In this document: in pieces, positions 36,546-46,952 of the stretch
Layout of the letters: every line of letters begins with the position of its first letter
Position numbering within the stretch: position 1 is the first letter of the stretch
Origin: Plantago ovata
Taxonomy: Eukaryota; Streptophyta; Magnoliopsida; Lamiales; Plantaginaceae
Assembly (NCBI GenBank): GCA_028274465.1
Contig: CM051457.1
Location: forward strand, 30,229,313-30,293,312
Length of the DNA: 64,000 nucleotides
Direction of reading: 5' to 3'
Program-made: the position numbers and the translations under genes
Notes under the pieces: model-generated
Seen by the model: the letters and a program-made list of their open reading frames with translations, nothing else
What the model was told of the DNA's origin: nothing
Databases searched by the model: none

Positions 36546-37171
36546 TAATAATGGTAAATAAGTAGTGTTTAATGATTAGATTTGTATTTTGTTTTTTGTT
36601 TTTTAAAAAAAAAAAAACCATTTGGCTCAAAGGCGCTTTATAATTTGGAGACTTCGTCCACTCTGGATTTTCATTAAAACCAAATATTCCTAGGACAATA
36701 ATGTTAAGATTTAGTCATACTTATACATATCCCGGGAGCATATATAAAATTAATTATCGTTTAACTTTAGAAGCAAAGCAGATAAAAAAGAATACAGCTT
36801 CCAACATATGAACCAATTAACGGAGATATGCGCCGGGTTGCTCAAGGCAAAGTTAGAAAATTATTCAATCACGTGTGCATGAAATAATTATAATTAACTT
36901 AAATTTCTTAGAAATGAGATTTTCTTAGAGATAAATAACAAGTTAAAAGAAATTATCAAATTAGTCGGTGTCAAACACTGACGGCTTGTTTGACACTCTA
37001 TTAGAGAGGCCTCTCGTACTGTTGAGAGGGCTTCTTACGTTTGGCTTTCAATTATAGCAGCCTTGGCTACTATTCATACTATTCCTAACCATTTTCATCT
37101 TTTACAACTCCCATTTCTCTCTCTAGGGACAGATTCTGTCCACTCTCTACCACTTATCCGCCGCCGCCGTC

Positions 37172-38075
37172 ATGTCAGGCCAATTTCCGGCCTACTCCGG
37201 CACCGTACAACGAATCAAAGACCATATTAGTGATCCTCTCACTCCGATCTACAATTCTGTCAAGTGTCGATTTGTGATTTGGTCGACTTTTTTTTCCGGT
37301 GACTTTTCCGATTTCGAATCCGGTGAGTATTTTCGTTCCTTATTACTTGGTTTCGTTGAATCTTTACTCTTTTTCGTTTTATGTGGGCATATGGCCATTC
37401 GAACTAGGGTTTCGATTAAACCTTATTTTCTTCGTTTTGCTTGGCTTTGATGTTTCGAGTTTGGTGTGAATTGTTACTCGTATTCATGTCTTCTTATCTT
37501 TGTTTAACAGTTTGAAGCGTACTTTATTTTCCCCCAATTTTTTTGGCAATTACGAGCAGTTTGCTCTATGAGTTGTTGTCTGGTGTATGAAATTTGTGGT
37601 TTGTGTGTTCATGTCGAGTTGATGTTAATTTACTAGCAGTTTGATGGTTTTTGCTATTACTAGTAGTTGGCATGTTGAATTCGTAAACTGTGATTGTATG
37701 ATTAGATGATTTTGAAACAATTGTTGGAAAATAATAGAACTAGCAGTTGTGCATTGACTACACTGATTTTTCTTCTTGCATCGCGTTGTTAGTCTTAATT
37801 CATGTTGATAGACTATGTTCAGGTTTGCTGATTATCTAACAATATGTAGAATAAAATTACTCAGATCTTAATTCATTTATAATTTAATTTGTAACAGTTT
37901 GTAAAAATTAAAAGCAAGGAATAACTCTCTGATTTGTATTTTGAGTTTCAGTTTCATTAGAAATTGGTTGTTTGTGACAATCTTCTCTTTTTAATTTAAT
38001 TACTCACACCCTTCACTAATGCATTGTTATGCTTCTTTCTCAGGAAACAGTCCATTCGTATCTTGGCGGGGCTAT
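37172..38075 (+). pseudogene. Exon-like gene fragment of unknown origin
   Basis: A GC-richer segment opens MSGQFPAYSGTVQRIKDHIS and ends FSDFESG at a consensus donor GGTGAGTA near 37322. A TTTCTCAG acceptor precedes 38044; joining gives only about 12 more residues before a stop (SPFVSWRGY). The composition and splice site look genic, but I recognise no family, and the product would be about 62 residues. It may be a captured first exon or a non-coding transcript. Confidence 0.3.
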
Positions 38076-39167
38076 TGATCACCTGATCAATACGCATCCA
38101 TGATGCGTGGCTCTTACTGTCGCCTCGGCGGTGCATCGGTCTTGACAAAACGGAAACTCCAACGACCAAACTTGTTACTTGTTTTATAATGTGGTCATGT
38201 GGTTTCTATTGAGTTATGCTTATTTGACATGTGGCGATGATGATTATATTTCTAGCAAGCAATTTTATGCAAAAATGGCTTCCACTCGTTTGAGCATAAC
38301 CGTATCTTGGCTTGGCGATAACTCTTATGGTTATTTGCAGCCATGGCGGTCTCCAATCGAGGTGTTTGAAGCAGTTTTCTGTGACTAAACCTTCAATTTA
38401 TTAAATCTGAGCCAAGTCAGCCAACTGCTCTTAGAGTTAATGTGTTCTTAGTTCTATGTTTTGAAGCTGAAATTTTGTTTCACTTGAGTTGTTGATTTTT
38501 TTTATTTATGTGAGAGTAATTTGAAGCATCTCTATGGTCCATAGTAATTTGAAGCATTTTTATTGTCCAGAGTATTGCTTTGCCCAGACAGTCTTGGTTG
38601 GTCCATGAGTTGTTGTGTGTCTTTGTGTTTGAATTTAGCCCTTGGTTTAGTACTGTAGTGGTTGCAACTTGGTTAGTGGTTACTAATAAGTGTTTGATTA
38701 ATGTGAGTCTGTGACTATGACAAGTTGTATTTCACACTTGCAATTATTTAGATGAGTTATTGTGGTTGTTGTATGTGTGAAACGTGAAATTACGCATCGT
38801 TTTACCCAAAAATTCGTGTAGCTCATATTAGTAAGGTTGTACCTTTTTTTTTCTTCGTGATTTATGATACTAATCTCAGTTTTTGCTTATGTAACTTCAG
38901 GGGACGTGATGTGCTGCTTTTGGTTGATCAAGTATGCTTGACATAGAAGTCCAAAGAGCAGAGGTGACAGTTTTTGATCGAGCTTGTGCATACTGCAGAC
39001 TACCATGCTGCTCTGCTGGTGCCTGCTTATAGCTTATATCATCTCTTTTCTGCAATCAAATTCAGATGTGTTGTGTGTTTGATGACCTCTTTCACTTGCT
39101 TAATTATATGAACGGTTATAAGTAGCCGGAACGAGAATAACATTTGACCATCGGAATAAATCATTCT

Positions 39168-39170
<3 letters not shown>

Positions 39171-39260
<90 letters not shown>
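39171..39260. repeat. (AT)n microsatellite
   Basis: About 45 AT units, the third long TA/AT tract in 5 kb. Confidence 0.98.
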
Positions 39261-39262
<2 letters not shown>

Positions 39263-39970
39263 ATATATATTGTTCTGGTTCGGACGAGTCAAACTATTTC
39301 GTATATGTATTGTTGGACAACGTGTTGTAGCAGACATACTGTTGTATGATTAATGTAATCAAATATAATAATTCATATTTCGTGTGAAATAATTTTTTGC
39401 GTAAGCAATTAAATAATTTTATCCATCCTCAGTTTGTAAAAAAAAATAAAAATAATAATAGTAAAAAAAGGGAAATTAGAACAGATATTTTGTACATTCA
39501 GATTTTATTTTTACTCTATTACCTTTCATATTATTTCATCTAATATAAAAAATTCAATTCCCAACCAAATCTACTCAATTTTCAATACATTCTCCCACAA
39601 TCCCAATACAACTACCATTAACTAACTTTAACTAACCAATCATTCAATCAACCAATCATCATCATACCTATTAATATTCTCCCTATATACTACTACCTTT
39701 TACTAACTCAAACTCAAAACTAATTTCACAAACCCCTCTCAACAGTAAATACTATTCACCTCTCGGGTTACTATTCAAAATCCCTCTCCATAACTCTAAG
39801 CCAAACAAGCTGTGAGTAGTTTGGATTTATAAGGTTTATAAAAGTAGTAATAAAAGACAAAAGAGAAAAAAAAAAGTAAAATTAATCGGTGCTACATACG
39901 TGTTGCAGAAACTCGTATTTATAGTTGAAAAACCTAGGTCGGAAAGTATCAAAATGTGTAAGACTATGAT

Positions 39971-40135
39971 GGCTCTGTTTTTTTTTTTTTTTTTTTTTTC
40001 ATAAAATAAAATTGATTATTTTAAGTTCAGTTCAGTTCAGATTTGCCTAATAGTATTTTGTAATACAAATAAGTTCAGTTCAAATCCATTCGGTTCAGTT
40101 AAGTTCAGTTATGTTCATACCAAGAAAACAGAGCC
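39971..40135. mobile_element. Small MITE with GGCTCTGTTTT termini
   Basis: Starts GGCTCTGTTTTTTT and ends AAGAAAACAGAGCC, an 11-bp perfect terminal inverted repeat. The interior repeats TTCAGTTCAGTTCAG. Flanks (CTATGATG / CTATGTAC) agree at only part of an 8-bp target site, so family assignment (hAT-like) is tentative. Confidence 0.6.
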
Positions 40136-40261
40136 TATGTACTACTTTTCGTCTGAACTAAACTCATTTATAATATAAAAAACTAAATAAATTTTAAACT
40201 AAAAAGAATGATTCAAACTAAAACAACATAGCATAACCCGAAAATCCTTTTTCATCCTAAT

Positions 40262-40525
40262 TACTCACTCCGTTCCAGAAAACTTTACCCACTTTGATTT
40301 TTTTGTCAATAGTTTTCGACTTTGACAACAAATTACTCTTAAATTGTAATTGTAAAATATATAACAAAATTATATCATGAAACTTTACTTCTTAAATTTT
40401 CATTATGTAATTTTGTTATATATTTTACTATTATAATTTAAGAGTAATTCTTACTCAAAGTCGAAATATATTCATAAAAAAAAAAATTAAAGTGGTTAAA
40501 ATTTTTTGGGACGGAATAGAGAATA
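40262..40525. mobile_element. Stowaway-type MITE, foldback
   Basis: Left end TACTCACTCCGTTCCAGAAA and inverse right end CTCTATTCCGTCCCAAAAAA. The interior is a long near-perfect hairpin (AAAATATATAACAAAATTA on one arm and its complement on the other around TCATGAAACTTTACTTC). Fits the Stowaway consensus CTCCCTCCGTTCC. Confidence 0.8.
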
Positions 40526-40771
40526 ATAATAAATTCATTAAATTAAATTAGTGAAGATTGCAGACTTTGGACTTCAATTTGCAATATCGAATTAACGAAC
40601 GTTTTCTCGACCAGCTTCAGTGTTCTCAAATTTGCAATGTTCAACGTGTTTTAACATATTTGGGTAGTATTGATTCACCAATCGAAAGCCGTCACCGAAA
40701 TACATAAAATGTCAACTAGAGTTAAAGATAATACGTGGCCTCACAATAAGTGGTACATACATATACTTAAT

Positions 40772-40806
40772 TACTCCCTCTCAATATTTTTAGATTGGAG
40801 GGAGTA
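40772..40806. mobile_element. Collapsed Stowaway remnant (35 bp)
   Basis: TACTCCCTC and GGAGGGAGTA face each other with only about 16 bp between them. Both are full Stowaway tips, so this is an internally deleted element or an extremely short MITE. Confidence 0.55.
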
Positions 40807-40970
40807 GTTTTAAATTAATTACTATGGTAGTACTATGTGTTTATTTATTTTGAGAAAACTATAGTATATGTGTATAGTCAACCTTTAACATCATATTTTC
40901 AGTTACATGGATTAGATGTTGATGTATTTGAATTGGAGTTCCGTACGCCCGTACGTACTTACAATAATAA

Positions 40971-41276
40971 TCTTTTCCTTCCTCATGTTTAGCTTCCTGT
41001 AGTACTAACTATTTCGTGACTACTTAACTTTAAGAATTGAGCAACTTGAATTGACACGGATATATATCTAAAAGCAGGGGCGGAACCAGAAATTATCATT
41101 AGGGGGGCGAACTTACATATAATTCTTTTCCTTCCTCATGTTTAGCTTCATGTAGTACTAAATATTTCATGACTACTTAACTTTAAGAATTCAGCAACTT
41201 TAATTGACACGGATATATATCTAAAAGTAGGGACGGAACCAGAAATTATCATGGGGGGAAGCCGGGGGGCGAACTT
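40971..41276. repeat. 153-bp tandem duplication including a hAT tip
   Basis: TCTTTTCCTTCCTCATGTTT starts at 40971 and again at 41124. Each unit runs through GACACGGATATATATCTAAAAG into a hAT terminus (CAGGGGCGGAACCAG at 41075, TAGGGACGGAACCAG at 41228). The duplication therefore happened after the hAT insertion and copied its left tip together with the flank. Confidence 0.8.
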
Positions 41277-41424
41277 ACATATAGATCATTTTTTAGGAGT
41301 TCGGGAAGGGAGTGGCGAAAAGTTAAAAATTCATAAATATTCCATTTAAAAATTTTGAAAAATCGTATATTCTTTGTAAAAAAATTTTTTTTGGGGGGTG
41401 GCCAAGGCCCCGGTTCCGCCCCAG
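41228..41424. mobile_element. hAT-type MITE with 8-bp TSD
   Basis: Left end TAGGGACGGAACC (a changed CAGGGGCGGAACC) and right end GGTTCCGCCCCAG are inverse. Flanked by TCTAAAAG at 41220-41227 and 41425-41432, a perfect 8-bp duplication, the hAT hallmark. 197 bp, no coding capacity. Confidence 0.88.
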
Positions 41425-41432
41425 TCTAAAAG

Positions 41433-42371
41433 CATGAATAATATGATTCGATACCTTATACCGTGCAAAAGTGAAATTCGTACGTAGATGATATAGCACA
41501 ACTCTCTCGTCCAATTGAACGAGAGAGTAATAAATTAGAAGTCATGCTTTGGAGTTTGGATTCCGTAAAACAAGAACATGGGAATGGCATGCAATACAAG
41601 AACCGTGATTAGGAATGTAAATAATTGTTGAACAGTTTGAGAAAATGTCCAAGTCCAACGAACACGAAGCCTAACGAACAGTCGGGCACCGTTCGGTTCG
41701 AAATATAATAAATTATAAACAAATTCATTTATAAATTTGGGCTATTGAAGAAATAATCAAAATTTTATTATAAAGTTTTGATTTCATTTTTTAACTCGGG
41801 TTGAAAGCTAGCCTAGCCGTAGAATGGGTCTGCCCTGCCTATGTAAGTGATGTTTATTAACAAGTTTGGGACATTGTTCATTATTACTCTTAAAGATTGT
41901 TCTCAAGTATGAGTTGTAATATCGTGTTTTAGAGTTTTACATATAATCCAATATAAAATAGTTTTTAAGCACCTCAAGATAATATTCGTAAGAATAAGAT
42001 CTTCATTCCCGGATTATAAGGAACTAAAGATAAAATTGCTAACATATGAAACAATATTGTTTTGATTGATAGCTTCTTTTTTTTTAGATCTAGAGCGTAA
42101 ATTCATAGAAAGAGTAAAAGAACATAGAAAATAACCTGGATCGATTCTACTAACATGATCATGCATTAGGCCTAGCGAAGAGTAATTCAGCTACTCTAGA
42201 ATATCTCCCAAATACCACAATATAATCAAACAGTCTTCAATAGTTTCAAGGTATAACATAAGATACAACAACCGCTTTAACACAAAACACACGACTCAAT
42301 ATTTAACATAGGAAAAATGAGAGTCCTACTGTGCTCAAATATAATAGCAATAACCTAAGAAGTTAAATAAA

Positions 42372-42403
<32 letters not shown>

Positions 42404-42706
42404 CAACAACATGGTGATGTAGTTGTCGCCGACGTCTCCCACAGGCTGGCCCACTTTGATGTGCCTTATTCATTGCAATGTTGGCCCACGCGGGAGTATC
42501 CTCGTATAGGGATGACAATTTGGGCTATCCGGCATGGGCCTAAGCCCGACAATGAGTAGCCCATGGACCGGGCTTGGGCTTATAGATAGGCCCATGGCCC
42601 CGACCCTAACATCTTGGCCCGTAGGCCCTATATATTGAATTTATACTTTATATATATAAATATGTATATATAACTATTGAATTTATAATATTTATACACT
42701 TATATT
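41433..42706. other. Spacer with A-tract and possible hAT tip
   Basis: No gene. A long A-run lies at 42367-42402. GGGATGACAATTTGGGC near 42510 followed by GGGC/GCCC-rich palindromes resembles another hAT-type MITE start, but its other end is not clear. Confidence 0.35.
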
Positions 42707-42718
42707 ATTAAATGATGT

Positions 42719-42843
42719 AGTTGGACCCTCTGTTGTACTGGTTTTTAGTGATATATCTTGTATCACGATTGTGGTATACCCTTCTTACCTTGTACTAAAC
42801 ATTTTGTTGGCTTAATGATCTTTTTGCTTTTAAAAAAAAATAA
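42719..42843 (+). mobile_element. Very short LINE 3' end insertion
   Basis: About 125 bp ending GATCTTTTTGCTTTT plus an A-run, flanked by ATTAAATGATGT at 42707-42718 and 42844-42855. Poly-A plus a direct target repeat indicates target-primed reverse transcription of a severely 5'-truncated LINE. Confidence 0.75.
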
Positions 42844-43021
42844 ATTAAATGATGTTATACTTTATATATTTGTAATACTTTTTATACTTATAATTTCCAA
42901 GTGATATACAATAATTTTATAAGTGATAAGCTGGATACTAAGCATTTGAAACCATAATTTTATTCTCTAATTTTTCTCTGCCCCCTCTTTTTCCCCAGTA
43001 GCCCTTCTCTTATCTCTTCTC

Positions 43022-43092
43022 CAGTCGGAGCTTTTGCTCCGATCTAGTGTTAATTCTAACACCAGATCGGAGCAGAATGCTCCGATATACTT
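43022..43092. repeat. Three adjacent short palindromes with GGAGC/GCTCC stems
   Basis: TCGGAGC-TTTT-GCTCCGA, then ATCTAGTGTTA-ATTC-TAACACCAGAT, then TCGGAGCAGAATGCTCCGA, in 70 bp. The same CGGAGC/GCTCCG stem words dominate the array at 44800-45215, 1.8 kb away. Confidence 0.75.
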
Positions 43093-43167
43093 GTTTCTTT
43101 TATTTTCCTTTCGTTCTTGAGTTCTAGTTCTTTTTTCTCGTCTTTTTCCGGATCTAGATATAGATCT

Positions 43168-43680
43168 TGTGAGGTGTTATCTCAACAACTGTTTTCGAAT
43201 GCAATCAGGAAAAGGTAATTGTCTCCATTAGGAAATTAATTCCAATTTGAATTCAATTCCTATTCGAATTCCTTTAGGTATAGCTGCAAATTGAAGGCTA
43301 TATAAAGGGGTCATTGTTGCATGCTCCAGAATATAACACACGGCATTGAAGGCTTGTTCGACTACTTCGACAAGTGATATATTATAAATTATAGGTTCTA
43401 GCTTTGAGAGACAAATTTGTTCTTGTTTCTTGCATACTGTTAGGGATTTGTAATTGGCATTGATATAATATATTGAAGCTGGTGATCTCCGTGAACGTAG
43501 GTTATTTAGAACCGAACCACGTTAAACTCTTGTGTCTTTCTTGCTTATCGTTCTTGCTCTGTTTTCTGTTTTGGTTGCTTGGGTGTGTGTTTGATTGGTG
43601 CAGTTGGTTCTTGGTGGTTTAGTTGTGTTGTGAGCTTTTGTGATTAGGTATAATCGACTATTGTTGAATCGAACTCAACA
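43168..43680 (+). mobile_element. Solo LTR (Copia-like) with 5-bp TSD
   Basis: The 513-bp segment begins TGTGAGG and ends GAACTCAACA (TG..CA) and is flanked by GATCT at 43163-43167 and 43681-43685. It has LTR hallmarks: a TATA box (GGCTATATAAAGGGG) near 43302 and, downstream, GTGAACGTAGGTTATTTAGA and ACCACGTTAAACTCTTGTG, a phrase common in plant Copia LTRs. No internal region or second LTR is present, so it is the product of LTR-LTR recombination. Confidence 0.88.
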
Positions 43681-44515
43681 GATCTAGATTTGGTTTCTGT
43701 CCTTTTTTGTTTCTCTTTCACTTCTGTCCGTTTCACCCTTTATACTTCTTGAGTTTGATTGCTCAGTAACCTTTATTTAGCTCTCCCTTCTTATTTCGCG
43801 GTGTTTCAAGTTTTGGAAGCCTTCTCTGTCAAGTTGAATCATTGGCAGTTTGGTTTCGATTTCGATTGCTCCAATAAATTTGTCTTCAAGTTGGATGCTC
43901 TATCCCGGAGCTTTTGAGCTGCGACGGGATGGTAGTGGTTTCCGGTAAGAGGCAAGTTTATTCACCGATACCTTTTATCGTGCCAAGATTGCAACAAGGT
44001 CGAGGTTTAGTAGGGTGGTTCAGGGTTTCTTGGCGGAGGTGGATGTGCTTTGTGTTTGAAGTAGAGGCACGTGAGGTGGAGTACGTGGTTGAGGGGCCGG
44101 TTTTGAAGGCTCTTTTGGGTCGATTTTGGAGGTTGAGGGGTGTTGAGCATTAGTAATTTTGGAAGTTGAACATTGGGTTTTGATGTTTTTCTTTGTTTGG
44201 GTGGTTTTGTTAAGTTGGTATTTTTCTTTGGTTTATCTGTCTTCTTGTTTTTGTTTTGTGGAGAACATTACTCTTCTTGGTTCTGGTTATCGGGAAATCC
44301 ATCAGGTTCAGGCTTTTTAAAAGTTTCAGGTGTGGTACATGTTCGAAAGGTTAAGGTGTAGGAGTTTCAAAAGGTTCAGGCTCATTGCACATGAGGTACA
44401 GGTCGAGGGGTACATCTTTAGGAGAAGAGAACAGTACCGTGTTTCAGGTTTAGGAGTTTCTAAAGGTTCAGAAGGTTCAGTTTCAGGTTCAGGAGGTATT
44501 GAAGGATAGTTTTAA

Positions 44516-45660
44516 GACATAATTACGTTTGGTACCCCCACTAAACATCGACTTTGCATCTTAACCCAACTATCGCGGAAAATTACAAATAAACCCAAGT
44601 CACCGTCCGACATTGACTCCGGCGCCCTCTCTCTCCTCAAAACTTAACAACCAAACACGCCCTTATGTCTAAATTACTGTTTTTGTCTTTTCCTCTTTCT
44701 TTTTTCTTTTTTCTATTTTTCTTTTTCCTTTTACCATCAACATCTTTTTTCTTTTTTCTATTTCCTCTTTCCTCTTTCTGTTTTCCATTTGCAAATCGAA
44801 GATTTGCAGATCGGAGAAGCTCTGCTCCGATCTGCAAATCGGAGCAGACCCGATCTGCAAATCGGAGCAGACACTCTGCTCCGACTCTGCTCCGATCTGC
44901 AGCAGTGTAGAGCTCTGCTCCGATTTGTATATCGGAGCTCACTCTGCTCCGATTTGCAGATCGGAGCAGAGCTCAGCTCCGATCTTGAACGGAGCAGAGT
45001 GTCTGCTCCGATTTGCAGATCGGAGCAGATCCGATTTGCAGATCGGAGCAGTGCAAATCGGAGCAGATCCGATTTGCAGATCGGAGCAGCTCTGCTCCGA
45101 TCTGCAAATCGGAGCAGAACTCTGCTCCGACTTTGATCGGAGAATCGGAGCAGAGCAGAGCTGCTCCGATTTTCTGATTGCTGCTCCGATCTCAGCAAAT
45201 CGGAGCAGCTGTGATTTTTTTATTAATTAATTAATTTATTTTTTAGCTTTTTTCATTTTGTTTTATTGTTTTCTCATTTTTTTATTCGTAATAATTTGGG
45301 ACTAAATTTGATTTCACTTTTTCTAAGGGCTTGTTTACAAATAGTTTTGTGGACTATATATTTTGAATTATAGTTAAATTATGTGTGTTAATTTTTAAAT
45401 ATTTTGTGTCAATATTATAAAATTAAAACATTTGGATAAATGTGTAATAAATGAAACTTCATGTTGTTTGGAATAATTCAGAATTAAAAATTCCGGCAAG
45501 GGCGAAAAGGTCATTTCTAAGGCTTAGAGCGCCGAAAGTCAAAATCGTGGGTTAATCTGTAATTACGTTTATATAGCAGGGGAAGATTACGTAATAAAAA
45601 ATATAGATGGACTAATCTGTAATAGCGAAAAATAGCAGGGGTACCATTGGTAATTTGCCC
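44516..45660. mobile_element. MULE-type MITE, family with internal palindrome cluster (copy B)
   Basis: The 1,145-bp element begins GACATAATTACGTTTGGTAC and ends GGTACCATTGGTAATTTGCCC. It is flanked by a perfect 9-bp duplication TAGTTTTAA at 44507-44515 and 45661-45669. Internal order matches copy A at 29734: C/T tract (44670-44785), palindrome cluster (44795-45215, far larger than in copy A), T-rich DNA, then ATTCCGGCAAGGGCGAAAAGGT and a second conserved terminal block. No transposase; mobilisation would need an autonomous MULE elsewhere. Confidence 0.88.
44795..45215. repeat. Array of short palindromes built on GCTCCGAT / ATCGGAGC
   Basis: About 420 bp consist almost entirely of the words CTGCTCCGAT, TTGCAGATCGGAGCAG and TCTGCAAATCGGAGCAG in both orientations, often directly abutting as perfect palindromes 20-26 bp long. 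Spacing is irregular. Both strands show the same words, so open frames on both strands (repeats of S-A-N-R-S and D-L-Q-I-G) are artefacts of the array. Confidence 0.93.
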
Positions 45661-45901
45661 TAGTTTTAAGGTCCTATAGGTTCAGGTTTCAGTCCAGTTT
45701 GTTGTTGGTACCGGTGGTCAATCCTCGATTGGGTGCTGCTCTCTTTATATTTGTTCCAAGCATTTCTTATGCTCATGTTGTGTTTTTATTAATATAAACA
45801 AAAAATTTGGCCGTTTCAAAAAAAAAAGTGATAAACTGGATACGTTTAAGTTGTTGTAATTAAACAACCATTAAGTCTCTTTTGCACTTTTAAGCCTTTA
45901 A

Positions 45902-45959
45902 GAGTTGAGTGATTACCGATCGTATGCTGTGAGTTGAGTGATTACCGATCGTATGCTGT
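45902..45959. repeat. 29-bp tandem duplication
   Basis: GAGTTGAGTGATTACCGATC starts at 45902 and 45931; two identical 29-bp units. Confidence 0.95.
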
Positions 45960-46952
45960 GATTCCAATCTATATATTAAAAACTGATTACATAATTTTCG
46001 CTCATATAGGAATAGTTTGCACAAGCGAATTGATGCTTTCTGTGCGCGATTGCCACGCCAAATCAAATTGGAGAAAGACTAATTCGCCAATTATGTGTTT
46101 TTCGTTGGAGAAGTATGAAAATTACATAAATTGGAGGTGATGAAGATGGTTTCTTGCCAACATATGTATTAAGAAATCCAAACAAAAGAGACTCAAATAT
46201 TAAGTTTTTCGAGTCACCACGGAGGTAAATGAGAACCATTATTGATCCTCACTTTGCCGTTTCAAAAAATAAAAGTTTATGGAATGATTTTGGGTCTTAT
46301 CAAGTGCTTGATCGTCCAATGGAAGTCAAAAGATCTCGATCACGATTTATCGAGATTTAAAATTATGTCCGCGAGCAGTCATATTTTCTTTCTAGAATGC
46401 TCGTGACTTGATCAAAACCTAATTGAGCTTGCTCATAATTAAACTCGTGTTGATTGAGCTCGAATTCGAACGCAACTGGTTTAATTGCACTCTTCCTTCA
46501 AGAATATTGATCTTTTCCTCTAATTCATCCCAACCACACAACGTTAATGAGATGAGATGAGTTGAATTTTAGTTCAATGGAGTAAAAGTTTAGTTCTATG
46601 GTGATGGACTTGTATTCGACGAGCTTTACATGCTCATGCCACATGAGCGTTTAGAAAAGTTCACGATCAGCTCGAAAAGCTCGGCTCATTTTTGTCCTGG
46701 GTAGTGTTCGGCTGGTTAGAACTCGAAAATGAGCTCATTTATTCCATAAAAGTTCCATAACTATTCAATCTAAATACAATCCATAATAAATAAGAAAGTA
46801 CTATATTTAAATAGATAAACTCGAGTGAGCACAAGCGCGTGCTCTTTTTTTTTTTGTTTTGTTCTGCAAGTACGATAAAAAGTAGACTTGCAAGTTGCAA
46901 GAAATGGCTCAGCTGCTTGTAGGCAGTTATTCCTTTTCCGCCAAGAGACTTT
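45960..46952. other. Spacer before the unknown three-exon gene
   Basis: Degenerate AT-rich sequence with scattered GAGCTCG/CGAGCTC words at 46420-46740. The 46860-46952 segment is the probable leader of the next gene and contains an upstream ATG (46904) in another frame that overlaps the main start. Confidence 0.4.

Larger units (their letters stand above)
36983..39814. mobile_element. Possible TIR element carrying a gene fragment
   Basis: The left edge (ACGGCTTGTTTGAC, later ACTGTTGAGAGGG) and the reverse complement of the right edge (ACAGCTTGTTTGGC, later ACTGTTGAGAGGGG) share both blocks in the same order, suggesting terminal inverted repeats 2.8 kb apart. I could not find a matching target duplication. 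The interior holds the exon-like segment at 37172 and a long (AT)n. A Pack-type transposon is one reading; two solo MITEs of one family is another. Confidence 0.35.
42939..45825 (+). mobile_element. Retroelement (LINE-like, poly-A) hosting two nested insertions
   Basis: Flanked by AAGTGATAAGCTGGATAC at 42921-42938 and AAGTGATAAACTGGATAC at 45826-45843 (17/18), and it ends AATTTGGCCGTTTC plus an A-run. This marks one target-primed insertion. Subtracting the solo LTR (43168-43680) and the MULE-type MITE (44516-45660) with their target duplications leaves about 1.2 kb. No reverse transcriptase is visible in what remains. The 3' part repeats the word GGTTCAGG many times (44290-44500, resuming at 45675). 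It is probably an internally deleted LINE or a non-autonomous derivative. Confidence 0.8.

Noticed and set aside
44795..45215. Sequencing-adapter contamination, because ATCGGAGCAG resembles the start of a common adapter (AGATCGGAAGAGC)
   Set aside because: The word differs from the adapter at the informative bases, occurs in both orientations dozens of times, and sits inside an element with a perfect 9-bp target duplication.
44795..45215. CRISPR-like array of palindromic repeats
   Set aside because: Spacers are absent or irregular, there are no cas genes, and the context is plant transposon DNA.
44637..45230. Several overlapping open frames of 60-146 codons on both strands
   Set aside because: They arise because the palindrome array lacks stop codons in many phases. 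The 'proteins' are repeats of the same few residues on both strands.
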